Assembly: GCA_036171675.1 (NCBI GenBank)
Contig: JAVHRO010000061.1
Location: forward strand, 1 to 46,743
Source of the DNA: Vicingus sp036171675
Lineage (GTDB): Bacteria > Bacteroidota > Bacteroidia > Flavobacteriales_E > Vicingaceae
Reading direction: 5' to 3'
DNA: 46,743 nt
The position numbers and the translations under genes are program-made. This document shows, in pieces, positions 24,309-33,118 of the stretch. The stretch's first letter is position 1. Every line of letters begins with the position of its first letter. The notes under the pieces are model-generated. The model did not search any database and was not told the origin of the DNA. It saw only the letters and a list, made by a program, of their open reading frames with translations.

Positions 24309-25466
24309 TTATAATGTACCTCTTTTTTCTTGTTCTCGTTCAATAGATTCAAACAATGCTTTAAAATTTCCTGCCCCAAATCCTTGAGCACCCATCCTTT
24401 GAATAATTTCAAAAAATAAGGTTGGTCTATCTTCTAGCGGTTTAGTAAAAATTTGCAACAAATATCCTTCTTCATCAGCATCTACAAGTATGCTTAATTT
24501 TTCTAAAACAGCAATATCTTCTTTCATCATTTGCATGTGTTTACCCAATCTGTTGGGTATATCCAAATAATATTCGTGAGGTGGAGCCGATAAAAACTCA
24601 ACGCCTCTTGCTCTTAACTCAGTTACTGTACTAATAATATCGTTGGTTGCCACAGCAATGTGTTGTGCTCCTGGACCTTCATAAAAGTCTAAGTATTCTT
24701 CAATTTGCGATTTTTTCTTGCCTTTGGCAGGTTCGTTAATCGGAAATTTTATTCTACCATTACCATTACTCATTACTTTACTCATTAAAGCAGAATATTC
24801 AGTATGAATTTGTTTGTCGTCGAACGATAAAAAGTTGACAAAACCCATGGTGTCTTCATACCATTTTACCCATTGGTTCATTTCGCCCCAACCCACATTA
24901 CCAACCATGTGGTCGATAAATTTTAAACCTACTGGTGTTGGATTATAATCTGATTTCCATTCTTGGTAACCCGGTAAAAATACACCATTGTAATTTTTAC
25001 GTTCAACAAAAATGTGAACAGTTTCGCCATAAGTATAAATTCCTGAACGAACCACTTCTCCAAATTCATCTTTTTCAACGGTTGGAGGCATAAATGATTT
25101 TGCACCTCTTTTGGTGGTTTCTTCCCACGATTTTTTTGCATCTTCCACCCACAAAGCAATTACCTTAACACCATCACCATGTTTGGCTAAATGTTGGTTA
25201 ATTGGAGATTTTGAATTTAACGGCGTGGTTAAAACTAAGCGGATTTTATCTTGTTTTAATACATACGAAGCATATTCTTTGCAACCTGTTTCTAAACCTT
25301 TATAAGCATACGATTGAAAGCCAAAAGCAGTTTTGTAAAAATGTGCCGATTGTTTGGCATTTCCTACATAAAATTCCACATAATCAGTACCTAACAGTGG
25401 AAGGAAATCTTGTGCTCCTTCAAATATTTTTTCTAATCCGTATTCTACGTTTTTTATTTCTTTCAT
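24309..25466 (-). CDS. hpd: 4-hydroxyphenylpyruvate dioxygenase
   Basis: A 385-aa Fe(II) enzyme that turns 4-hydroxyphenylpyruvate and O2 into homogentisate and CO2 in tyrosine breakdown. It has two vicinal-oxygen-chelate halves: DYVEFYVGNAKQSAHFYKTAFGF at the N-terminus and the catalytic half beginning LKFIDHMVGNV. The three iron ligands are His in DHMVGN, His in GAQHIAVAT and Glu in FFEIIQR; the C-terminal helix GFGAGNFKALFESIEREQ closes the site. Length is normal. It starts 18 nt after the homogentisate dioxygenase gene, so the two consecutive enzymes share an operon. Confidence 0.95.
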   Translation of the reverse strand: MKEIKNVEYGLEKIFEGAQDFLPLLGTDYVEFYVGNAKQSAHFYKTAFGFQSYAYKGLETGCKEYASYVLKQDKIRLVLTTPLNSKSPINQHLAKHGDGVKVIALWVEDAKKSWEETTKRGAKSFMPPTVEKDEFGEVVRSGIYTYGETVHIFVERKNYNGVFLPGYQEWKSDYNPTPVGLKFIDHMVGNVGWGEMNQWVKWYEDTMGFVNFLSFDDKQIHTEYSALMSKVMSNGNGRIKFPINEPAKGKKKSQIEEYLDFYEGPGAQHIAVATNDIISTVTELRARGVEFLSAPPHEYYLDIPNRLGKHMQMMKEDIAVLEKLSILVDADEEGYLLQIFTKPLEDRPTLFFEIIQRMGAQGFGAGNFKALFESIEREQEKRGTL

Positions 25467-25484
25467 CTTACTACATTTTATAAA

Positions 25485-26645
25485 TTAATGATTCCATGAT
25501 TTATAATAATCGTTAACTTGAAGTTTCATGGCTTCATCAGTAATCATTACAGGGTTAAATGGATCAATCATCACAGCCAATTCTTCGGTATCCTTTTTAC
25601 CAACGCTTCGTTCTATAGCGCCAGGATGTGGTCCATGAGGAATTCCACCTGGATGAAGTGTAATTTGACCTTTATCAATACTATTTCGGCTCATAAAATC
25701 ACCATCTACGTAATACAACAATTCTTCCGAATCAATATTACTATGGTGATAAGGTGCTGGAACGGCTTTTGGATGATAATCGTACAAACGAGGCACAAAA
25801 GAACACACCACAAAACCAGCCGCTTCCCATTGCTGATGTATAGGTGGTGGCATGTGTATTCTACCAGTTATGGGTTCAAAATCATGAATTGAAAATACAT
25901 ATGGATAATTAAATCCATCCCAACCAACAACATCAAATGGATGATTTTGGTGGTTATATTCCCAAAGCAAACCTTGTTTTTTTGAAAGTACCTTAAACTC
26001 CCCTTTTTGGTCGTGAGTGGTTAAATCTTTTGGCAAACGGAAATCACGTTCACAAAATGGAGAATTTTCGAGCAATTGACCAAAATTATTTCGGTATCGC
26101 GATGGTGTTAAAATTGGGCTGTGCGATTCGATAAAAAGAATCCTGTTTCCTGTTGTCTCAAAATCAATTTGATAGGTGGTTCCTTTTGGAATAATAATAT
26201 AATCGCCGTACTTAAAATCTAAATTTCCATACATGGTTTTCAATTTACCTGAACCAACATGTATAAACAACATCTCGTCGCAATCGCTATTTCTGTAAAA
26301 ATAATCGTTAGAAAACTGTTTAGGAGCAGCCAATCCAATGCTTAAATCTTTATTTACAAATAAAACTTTACGACTGTCGATATAATCTTCTTCTTGTGGC
26401 AACGAAAAGCCTTGAAAACTCAATGCTTTCATATTTTTTTCGATGGCAATTTTTGGCGATAAATCTTTCAACATCTTTACTTCCGACACCACTGTAGGTG
26501 GATAAAGATGATAAATTAACGATGACATGCCAACAAAACCAGCAGTTCCAAAAAGCTCTTCTTGGTATAAACCTTGGTTGTTGGGTTTTTGAAAGGTAAT
26601 GTGTCTTTTAGGTGGAATATTACCTAAAGTGTGATATCTTGGCAT
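25485..26645 (-). CDS. hmgA: Homogentisate 1,2-dioxygenase
   Basis: A 386-aa cupin enzyme that opens the homogentisate ring to 4-maleylacetoacetate. Features: YHTLGNIPPKRHITFQKP at the N-terminus, GMSSLIYHLYPPT, IIPKGTTYQIDFE and the catalytic C-terminal part with PPPIHQQWEAAGFVVCSF, PAPYHHSNIDSEELLYYVDG and HPGGIPHGPHPG, which hold the iron ligands and active-site His. It is shorter than the mammalian enzyme (about 445 aa), as usual for the Bacteroidota form. First gene of the hmgA-hpd operon. The next enzymes (maleylacetoacetate isomerase, fumarylacetoacetase) are not in the window. Confidence 0.94.
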   Translation of the reverse strand: MPRYHTLGNIPPKRHITFQKPNNQGLYQEELFGTAGFVGMSSLIYHLYPPTVVSEVKMLKDLSPKIAIEKNMKALSFQGFSLPQEEDYIDSRKVLFVNKDLSIGLAAPKQFSNDYFYRNSDCDEMLFIHVGSGKLKTMYGNLDFKYGDYIIIPKGTTYQIDFETTGNRILFIESHSPILTPSRYRNNFGQLLENSPFCERDFRLPKDLTTHDQKGEFKVLSKKQGLLWEYNHQNHPFDVVGWDGFNYPYVFSIHDFEPITGRIHMPPPIHQQWEAAGFVVCSFVPRLYDYHPKAVPAPYHHSNIDSEELLYYVDGDFMSRNSIDKGQITLHPGGIPHGPHPGAIERSVGKKDTEELAVMIDPFNPVMITDEAMKLQVNDYYKSWNH

Positions 26646-26654
26646 AGTTGAATG

Positions 26655-26707
26655 AATAAATTGATAATTGAAAATTGATAATTCAAATTTTCAATTTGTC
26701 ATTCTGG
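26655..26707. repeat. AT-rich dispersed repeat (ATTGATAATT family)
   Basis: The segment upstream of hmgA contains AATTGATAATTGAAAATTGA and again ATTGATAATTCAAATTTTCA, an imperfect palindromic or tandem array ending in a TTTGTCATTCTGGGTTTC fragment. ATTGATAATTCAAATTTT also occurs inside dispersed repeat copy C at about 45435-45452. Such AT-rich fragments are common intergenic repeats in Bacteroidota. Confidence 0.5.
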
Positions 26708-26832
26708 GTTTCTTTTAAGTTCCTGTTTGGTTCTAGTTTTATGTTTCATAACATAATTTTACACGAAAATATGAAATATAGGCAGATTATTCAAGTATTT
26801 AATGAAAAAAAATAAAGATGATATATTTTGAG

Positions 26833-27282
26833 TCACTTTTGTGCATTATCCTCAGCAAACCACTCTGCATATGAGGTATTGGTTTCTCGTAAAAATAAGC
26901 TATGAAGCGTTACATTTTTTGGTAATTCATCTTTTAATAATGAAGCAAAATAAACCAACATGTTTTCGCAAGTAGGTTGAAATGGAACTCGGATAAGTTT
27001 GCTCGCACACTCAAAATTTGCTGTATTAATATTGGCTTTTTCGTTCAATACCAGCGCATGGTCGTAAACATCAACCACCAACTCTTTTACTACTTTTTTG
27101 ATGATACCAAAGTCAACGACCATACCTTCGTCAGAGTCGGAAGTATTGGTTTTTACTTTACCTTTTACCGTAACATTTAACTGGTACGAATGTCCGTGTA
27201 TGTTTTTACAAGGGCCGTCGTAATCTAACAAGGCGTGAGCCATTTCGAAATGAAACTGTTTGGCAACTCTAATTATTGACAT
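26833..27282 (-). CDS. queD: 6-carboxy-5,6,7,8-tetrahydropterin synthase (QueD/PTPS family)
   Basis: A 149-aa enzyme of the queuosine/7-deazaguanine pathway that makes 6-carboxytetrahydropterin from dihydroneopterin triphosphate. The Zn ligands are His in FHFEMAHAL and both His of NIHGHSYQL; the catalytic Cys is in GPCKNIHGHS. DEGMVVDFGIIKKVVK and the later DHALVL and PTCENM segments complete the tunnel fold. Length is normal to slightly long. The promoter is probably at 27321-27354, and a 7-bp tandem repeat lies in its 5' leader. Confidence 0.9.
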   Translation of the reverse strand: MSIIRVAKQFHFEMAHALLDYDGPCKNIHGHSYQLNVTVKGKVKTNTSDSDEGMVVDFGIIKKVVKELVVDVYDHALVLNEKANINTANFECASKLIRVPFQPTCENMLVYFASLLKDELPKNVTLHSLFLRETNTSYAEWFAEDNAQK

Positions 27283-27293
27283 GTGTTAAGTTC

Positions 27294-27323
27294 AAGGTTT
27301 GAGGTTTGAGGTTTGAGGTTCAA
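27294..27323. repeat. Short tandem repeat (GGTTTGA unit) in the queD leader
   Basis: About three and a half copies of a 7-nt unit (GGTTTGAGGTTTGAGGTTTG) followed by GGTTCAAAG. It lies between the predicted queD -7 element (TAACTTTG on the minus strand at 27321-27328) and the queD start codon, so it should be transcribed. Copy number may vary by slippage. Confidence 0.65.
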
Positions 27324-27354
27324 AGTTAAAGTAATTTCTGTAAAATTAACTCAA
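27321..27354 (-). promoter_or_regulatory. Bacteroidota promoter for queD
   Basis: On the minus strand: TTG (27352-27354), 23 nt, then TAACTTTG (27321-27328). The -33 element lies within the last codons of the Reg_prop/SpoIIE gene. Confidence 0.45.
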
Positions 27355-30300
27355 TCTGGTTCCAATTACAATAACATCGTCAATTTGTTCCATAGAGCCT
27401 TTCCAGTCGGATAAGGTAGTTTCTAAAATCAATTCTTGTTCGTCCATGCTTTTATCATTTATGGCTAAAAACAGTTGTTTAAATTGTTTGTATCTAAATT
27501 TTTTACCTTGTGGACCTCCAAACTGGTCAGCAAAACCATCGGAAAACAAATAAACCGTATCGCCTTTTGATAATTTAACCGAATGATTTTGATACAATTG
27601 TTGGTTATCAGAGAAACTACCAATAGGGAATCTGTCAACTTTCATTTCGTATAATTTCAACCCTTCGTTAGAAACCATATCTGGAATAAGTTCTACATCA
27701 AAATCAAATAAAGTGTTAGTAGAAACAATGTATAACGGATTGTATGCTCCAGCAAATTCTAAGGTTTGAGTTTTTTTATCGAAAGCACAAAGTGTAATGT
27801 CCATTCCATCTTTAATATCTAATTTTTCGACTTCCTTACGTAAGGTTTCCTCTACACCTTTGTTTAGTCGGTCTAATATTTCTGATGGTTTAGTTATTCC
27901 ATACTCTCCAACAATTTTATCGAGCAAATTATAACCAACTATACTCATAAAAGCACCAGGAACTCCATGACCAGTACAATCCACCGCAGCGAATAAAACA
28001 AGCCCATCCCCAACCCTTCCTGTTGGGAAGAGAGTCTCTCCCCCTTCGGGGGAGGTAGAGGGAGCTGCGTACAACCAATAAAAATCACCACTTACAATAT
28101 CCTTAGGATTAAATAATACAAAAGTATCTTTCAATCCATGAGTAAAAGCTTCGTCGGAGGGCAATATAGAATCTTGAATTCTTTTGGCATAAGTAATACT
28201 ATCAATAATGTCTTTGTTTTTTTGTTCAATTTCTGCACTTTTTTGAACCACTTCTTCGGTTCGTTCTTTCACTTTTACTTCCAACAATTGTTTTTCTTTT
28301 AGCAATTGTTTCTCACGATACTTGATAAAAGTTACCACTAAGATAAATACTAATATTACACAACTCAAAATAAACCAAGTACGTTGCCAAAGTGGAGGAG
28401 TAATTTCGAAACTGTAGGTAACAGGTGTTTTATTCCAAATATCGTTATTGTTTGAAGCCTTTACTTTAAACGTGTATTTACCTGGTGGTAAAGGCGAATA
28501 AGTTGCAAAGGTTTGCTGTGTTAATGGTCGCCAATCTTCATCAGCACCTTCTAACATCACTTGGTAATACACTTGTTCTGGATTGGTTAAACAAATGCTT
28601 CCATAATCTATGGTAATTGATTTTTCACGATAATTTAGTTTCAAATGATCTGATAAAGGTCTGTCTTCAAGATTCACCCTTAATCTGGTGATAAAAGTGA
28701 TTGGCTCTAACTTATTTTCGTTGATGGATTTAGTATCAAGTTTTACAGCACCTTTTATGGTTCCAAACCACAAATTACCATCCTTTTCTTTAAATGTAGC
28801 GTTGTTTTTAGATTCAATTCCAATAAATCCCATTTTTTGACCATATGAATAAAATTGGTTGGATTTAGCATCAATTTTATTCAACCCTTTATTAGTTCCT
28901 ACCCAAATATTTCCATGGTCATCCATATTGATAAGAGAGATGTAATCCGACAATAACCCGTCTTTGACAGTAATTTCTTTGCTAATATTTTTACCATCAA
29001 AAATTAGAATTCCATTACCTTCGGTTCCAATTAATATGTTTCCTTTATGGTCTTCATCAATACAAGTTGGAGTGAATTTTAAATTTAACTCGATTTTTTT
29101 AATATTTGCACCTGAAATTTTTGTAATTCCTTTGCCTCTTGCACCTACCCATATATTATTTTTTGAGTCTGCAAATACAGCTGTAATATCGTTACCTGCT
29201 AAGCCATTGTTTTGACTTAAACGATCTGCTAACTGATTATTTATTTCATAATAAACTAGCCCGTCGGTGGTACCTATCCATAAGTTATTGGATTTATCTA
29301 CCTCCATAGCCGTGATTAATGGCTGAGACATAAAAGAATTTATTCTAAAATTAACTTCGAATTTATCAGCTCTTGAATTGTACTGCATTACTCCACCACC
29401 CCAAGTTCCAATCCAAATGTTTCTAGATTTATCTTGTTTGATATATCGAACTTCTTGAAAAAACAATCCATTGTTTTCGTTATAATTCTTAATAATTTTT
29501 TGATCTTTTATCAATGAAATTCCCTTGTTTGTACCAATCCAAGTTAAATTATTATGATCTTTCAAAATAGCCCAAACTTGATTATCGAGCAACCCTTCGT
29601 CTTTAGTGTAGGCAATAAATTGTTGTCCTTTGTAAAGCAACATTCCATTTTCCTTGGTACCAAAAAGAATATTACCTTCTCTATCTCCTTCAATGCAACG
29701 AATTTTATCATCAATTAAACCTTTATCAGGGCTTATGGTTAACAATGTTTTGTTAGAACTAATTTCTGTAACTCCGCCCCCCCAAGTTCCAAGCCAAATA
29801 TTGTGTTTTGAATCTTCGTAAATACTGGTTACCCAATTATGAGCTAAGCCATCACGAACATCGTAGATTTTAATTTTATTTTCGGATTTAATAAATTCGT
29901 AAGCCCCTCCATTATAGGTTCCAAACCATAAATCACCATTGGTAAGCTCGTACATACAAATAATTTGAAAATACGAGGACATGCCTGGCACAATATAATT
30001 TGCAAACTCATCTTTTTGAGCATTGTAGTATTTAACCCCTACATCGGTAACAAAACATATTGTTCCGTCAGCTAGTTTTATTACCTGAAAAACAATATCA
30101 CTCAACCCTTCTTGACCTTTATATTGTTTAAATTTTATGGAATCAACATTGTTGTTGTATGGATTGGTAATTTTTACAGCACCACTTTTAAACGAAGTAA
30201 CCCACAAATTACCATCATTATCTTCAGCAAATGACGTAATGTCAGCCCCAATATTTAGCACAATTTGTTTTTTGGAAGGTGTAACCCTAGAAACTCCGCC

Positions 30301-30612
30301 ATCAGTATGACCAGTCCAAATGGTTAATTTTTTATCAATATAAATTGATTTAACCGCTCCTTCAGCAATACCATCCTCAGAAGTGAAATTGACAAAATCT
30401 TTACCATTAAATTTTGACAGTCCACTAGCTGTACCTATCCAAACAAAACCATGATTATCTTGTTTAATTGCATAAACACTTGATTGAGACAACCCTTCTT
30501 TTACGCTGTATGCATCAAAATGATATTTTTGAGCAAAGGCAGATAAATTAATTAAAAAAAGAACCGACAAGTAAAGCAACTTGTCGGTTAAAATTATTCT
30601 AAAACTTTTCAT
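27346..30612 (-). CDS. Reg_prop beta-propeller sensor with SpoIIE-type phosphatase
   Basis: A 1088-aa inner-membrane sensor. After a signal peptide (about 1-27), residues ~30-640 hold many two-component-type propeller repeats (for example IWIGTASGLSKFNG, LWFGTYNGGAYEF, IWVGTNKGLNKID). A Y_Y_Y domain follows (about 660-745, ITIDYGSICLTNPEQVYYQVMLEG is its core), then one membrane helix (about 755-775), a coiled coil (about 780-830) and a PP2C/SpoIIE phosphatase (about 840-1088). Metal-binding signatures are KDIVSGDFYWL, AAVDCTGHGVPGAFMS, DGMDITLCAFD and LFSDGFADQFGG. A periplasmic ligand probably alters cytoplasmic dephosphorylation of an unseen substrate, perhaps an anti-sigma antagonist. An insert of about 22 residues after FYWLY derives from a dispersed repeat. 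It follows the TPR-caspase gene by 9 nt. Confidence 0.88.
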   Translation of the reverse strand: MKSFRIILTDKLLYLSVLFLINLSAFAQKYHFDAYSVKEGLSQSSVYAIKQDNHGFVWIGTASGLSKFNGKDFVNFTSEDGIAEGAVKSIYIDKKLTIWTGHTDGGVSRVTPSKKQIVLNIGADITSFAEDNDGNLWVTSFKSGAVKITNPYNNNVDSIKFKQYKGQEGLSDIVFQVIKLADGTICFVTDVGVKYYNAQKDEFANYIVPGMSSYFQIICMYELTNGDLWFGTYNGGAYEFIKSENKIKIYDVRDGLAHNWVTSIYEDSKHNIWLGTWGGGVTEISSNKTLLTISPDKGLIDDKIRCIEGDREGNILFGTKENGMLLYKGQQFIAYTKDEGLLDNQVWAILKDHNNLTWIGTNKGISLIKDQKIIKNYNENNGLFFQEVRYIKQDKSRNIWIGTWGGGVMQYNSRADKFEVNFRINSFMSQPLITAMEVDKSNNLWIGTTDGLVYYEINNQLADRLSQNNGLAGNDITAVFADSKNNIWVGARGKGITKISGANIKKIELNLKFTPTCIDEDHKGNILIGTEGNGILIFDGKNISKEITVKDGLLSDYISLINMDDHGNIWVGTNKGLNKIDAKSNQFYSYGQKMGFIGIESKNNATFKEKDGNLWFGTIKGAVKLDTKSINENKLEPITFITRLRVNLEDRPLSDHLKLNYREKSITIDYGSICLTNPEQVYYQVMLEGADEDWRPLTQQTFATYSPLPPGKYTFKVKASNNNDIWNKTPVTYSFEITPPLWQRTWFILSCVILVFILVVTFIKYREKQLLKEKQLLEVKVKERTEEVVQKSAEIEQKNKDIIDSITYAKRIQDSILPSDEAFTHGLKDTFVLFNPKDIVSGDFYWLYAAPSTSPEGGETLFPTGRVGDGLVLFAAVDCTGHGVPGAFMSIVGYNLLDKIVGEYGITKPSEILDRLNKGVEETLRKEVEKLDIKDGMDITLCAFDKKTQTLEFAGAYNPLYIVSTNTLFDFDVELIPDMVSNEGLKLYEMKVDRFPIGSFSDNQQLYQNHSVKLSKGDTVYLFSDGFADQFGGPQGKKFRYKQFKQLFLAINDKSMDEQELILETTLSDWKGSMEQIDDVIVIGTRLS
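28002..28068. repeat. REP-like element inside the SpoIIE coding region
   Basis: This GC-rich stretch stands out from the AT-rich surroundings and folds into two hairpins (CTTCC...GGAAG and CTCCCCC-TTC-GGGGGAG). It resembles the widespread Bacteroidota intergenic element of the form CCCTCTA..CTCCCCCNNNGGGGGAG. Here it is read in frame on the minus strand as AAPSTSPEGGETLFPTGRVG and then DG, between FYWLY and LVLFAAVDC of the phosphatase domain. The length is compatible with 22 codons, so the frame is kept. Confidence 0.7.
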
Positions 30613-30621
30613 TAGAACTAG

Positions 30622-32964
30622 TTATTTTTTCATAAAAAAGAAGGTTCCATCTTCATCTTCTAGCCCTGCAATTTTACCAAATTTTGGTTTTTGAGTGGAC
30701 CCACTTTTTTGAACAGCGCTGCTAACTTTACTAACGATTGTTTCGATTGGAATACATACATCTGGATTGGCAGTTAGTGTATTAGCAAATGTTTTGGTAA
30801 ATTGAGAATTATCTACAGCCAATTCGTAACCTGCAGATGAAAACACTTGAGACGACTTAAATTTCGTTGCTTGCCAATCACCACAGCTTCTTTCTTTAGA
30901 AGTTGAACGCATGGCTTGATAAAATGAAGGACCTGATTCACAAGCATCGGTAACGACAAGCGTATGAGTAATGAATTTTGAATACGATTGCATAGCAGCC
31001 TTTAAGTTGTTGATGTTAAAATAGGTGAATTCTTCATCACGTTTTGCATCGACGGGAATCCAGTAACCCGATTCATTGATATATTTGCCGTGACCAGCGT
31101 ACCATACCAAAATTGAAGTTACTTGATTACTTCTAACCAAATCCCTTAGTTCTATTGAAAAGAATTTTTCCAATTGATTTTTAGTTAAATTAGATTTGTG
31201 TATAATATTTTGAATTTTATATTTTGCAAATGCAGATTTCATCATGGTAACATCCTTGGTTGGTCCATCTAAACTTGCGAAATTTTTGTAGTTCGAATTT
31301 TCAATAAAAACAACCCACGTTTTTCCCATTGGATTATCACTCAACAAGGCAATATTTTCTCTATTAAAGGTAAAAACTTTTTCAACGGTATTACCATAAA
31401 TATCTTCAGCTATCACTTTAAAATTTTCTTTATTAAGTACATTTATGGTTGCTGAAAATTTAGGATTTAATTCATCTAAAACAAAACTAGCTGTAGCCCC
31501 TTCAATCATTATTTTTTTGATTAAACTTTCATCACTAATTGAACCTTCCACATATAATGTTGGAGCATCAACATCTAAATATATGATTCCATTATCTGAT
31601 GCATAAGGGGCTATTAATTTTACAACTGGAGCATCTACCTCTGTTTCAATAATTTTATAGGTCCAAGTTTCTGTATTTTGATAAATATCGAATGCGGTAA
31701 TACTTACATCCTTATTTTCAGACACTGAAAGTTCTAATTCAAAAAATGGATTTAAAGTGTCTTTATTAAAAATTGCATCTTTACCATTAATTTTAATAAA
31801 GCCTATGTTGCTTTGATCATTTATTTGACCTTTGAGCACAAATTTATCATGTCCTTTCGACATGTTAAGCTGCCCTGGACTTAACGATAAAGGGTTAATT
31901 ATCAATAGTGTAGGATTGTTTTTTTCTTTATTTAACTCGTACAATCTTAACTTTGCATCATCAACCAATTTCAATGCTTTCCCATCATAAGGAGCAAGCG
32001 TCTTTATCGTTTCATAATCTTTTGTTGCAGATTTAAAATCCAATAACAATTCATAAGCTTTTGCTCTTTGATAATAAATTTGATAATCGTCTTTATTTAA
32101 TTGAATTGCTTTAGAATAATCAGATACGGCATTTTGAGTTTGATTAACAGTAACATAAACATCACCTCTATTGATATAGTAAAGTGGGTTATTTGGATTT
32201 AGTGAAATAATTTTGGTCATATCATCCAGTGCCTTTAAATCATTTTTATTAGCCAAATTGATGTTTGCACGAATGGTTAACGCTTTGATATTGGTGGCAT
32301 CAATATTTAATGCTTTTTCTAATGATGCCATTGCTTTATCATAATCGTTTTGTTTAGAAAAAGTAAAACCAGCACCAAGTAAAGCATCAATGTTTTTACT
32401 ATCATAAAAGAGCGCTCTGTTAAAGCTATAACTTGCGTTTTGATAGTCTAATAAACTGTCTTGAGCTACTCCTTTTAGGTAATACATTCGTGCAGTTTTT
32501 GAAGCGCCTAATGCGCCATCTGTTATTTCTACTGCATCTTTGTAACGTTTGAGTTCCATTAAAGCCAACACGTTGTATTCGTATGCTACAACATTTTTTT
32601 TATCTAAATCATTAGCGATAGAAAGTGTTGTGGTGGCTTCATTAAATTTATTGGCTTTATAATAAACTCTACCCAAATTAAATTGGTATTCAGCAACTTT
32701 TGGTTTTATTTCTGTTGCTCTTTTTAAATCCGATATCGCCTTATCCAATTCATTGGTTGCTTCATAACACAATCCACGTCCATTCCAAGCTTTATCATGG
32801 TCAACTTTAGCTTCAACAACTTTTGTGTATTCGGTAACTGCTGTTGTATAATCTTTGGCAACAAAGGCTTTATCAGCATTTTTTATCCAAGCAAAATAGG
32901 CTTGCGATGAAGCGTTCAAGGTTAATAAAATAGCAACCAGACTGATTAATATAGATTTTTTCAT
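30622..32964 (-). CDS. TPR-repeat protein with caspase-like (C14) protease domain
   Basis: A 780-aa exported or envelope protein. A signal peptide (about 1-21) is followed by roughly ten TPR motifs (about 25-355; for example AWNGRGLCYEATNELDKAI, LLGAGFTFSKQNDYDKAM). Two beta-rich, Ig-like modules follow (about 360-450 and 455-540), each ending in an AxDIYxN segment. The C-terminal domain (about 545-780) is a caspase/metacaspase fold with His625 in VWYAGHG and Cys675 in VTDACESG, so both catalytic residues are intact. It is the first gene of an operon with the Reg_prop/SpoIIE phosphatase. Likely a protease or self-processing signalling protein; the substrate and the trigger are unknown. Confidence 0.87.
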   Translation of the reverse strand: MKKSILISLVAILLTLNASSQAYFAWIKNADKAFVAKDYTTAVTEYTKVVEAKVDHDKAWNGRGLCYEATNELDKAISDLKRATEIKPKVAEYQFNLGRVYYKANKFNEATTTLSIANDLDKKNVVAYEYNVLALMELKRYKDAVEITDGALGASKTARMYYLKGVAQDSLLDYQNASYSFNRALFYDSKNIDALLGAGFTFSKQNDYDKAMASLEKALNIDATNIKALTIRANINLANKNDLKALDDMTKIISLNPNNPLYYINRGDVYVTVNQTQNAVSDYSKAIQLNKDDYQIYYQRAKAYELLLDFKSATKDYETIKTLAPYDGKALKLVDDAKLRLYELNKEKNNPTLLIINPLSLSPGQLNMSKGHDKFVLKGQINDQSNIGFIKINGKDAIFNKDTLNPFFELELSVSENKDVSITAFDIYQNTETWTYKIIETEVDAPVVKLIAPYASDNGIIYLDVDAPTLYVEGSISDESLIKKIMIEGATASFVLDELNPKFSATINVLNKENFKVIAEDIYGNTVEKVFTFNRENIALLSDNPMGKTWVVFIENSNYKNFASLDGPTKDVTMMKSAFAKYKIQNIIHKSNLTKNQLEKFFSIELRDLVRSNQVTSILVWYAGHGKYINESGYWIPVDAKRDEEFTYFNINNLKAAMQSYSKFITHTLVVTDACESGPSFYQAMRSTSKERSCGDWQATKFKSSQVFSSAGYELAVDNSQFTKTFANTLTANPDVCIPIETIVSKVSSAVQKSGSTQKPKFGKIAGLEDEDGTFFFMKK

Positions 32965-33003
32965 TTTTATAACTTTATAATTTATTCACCATCAATGATG
33001 GTT

Positions 33004-33011
33004 CAAATTTA
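33004..33011 (-). promoter_or_regulatory. -7 element for the caspase/phosphatase operon
   Basis: On the minus strand TAAATTTG matches TAnnTTTG, 40 nt before the start codon at 32964. No TTG is seen 19-23 nt further upstream. A perfect hairpin (ACCATC-AAT-GATGGT, 32988-33002) lies directly downstream in the predicted leader. Confidence 0.4.
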
Positions 33012-33099
33012 ATTATTTTTTCGATGATGATACGTTTTTAATAGATGAATAATAACGATTTTATTCACATTTTTAGCTAAAAAAGCTATCCAAAATTGA

Positions 33100-33107
33100 T
33101 ACCTTTG
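33100..33107 (+). promoter_or_regulatory. -7 element for the 57-aa membrane protein
   Basis: TACCTTTG is an exact TAnnTTTG match, 12 nt before the ATG at 33119. A micro-frame (ATG CGT TTA TGA) at 33111-33122 overlaps that start as ATGA. The very short distance would give a nearly leaderless message. Confidence 0.4.
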
Positions 33108-33118
33108 TACATGCGTTT

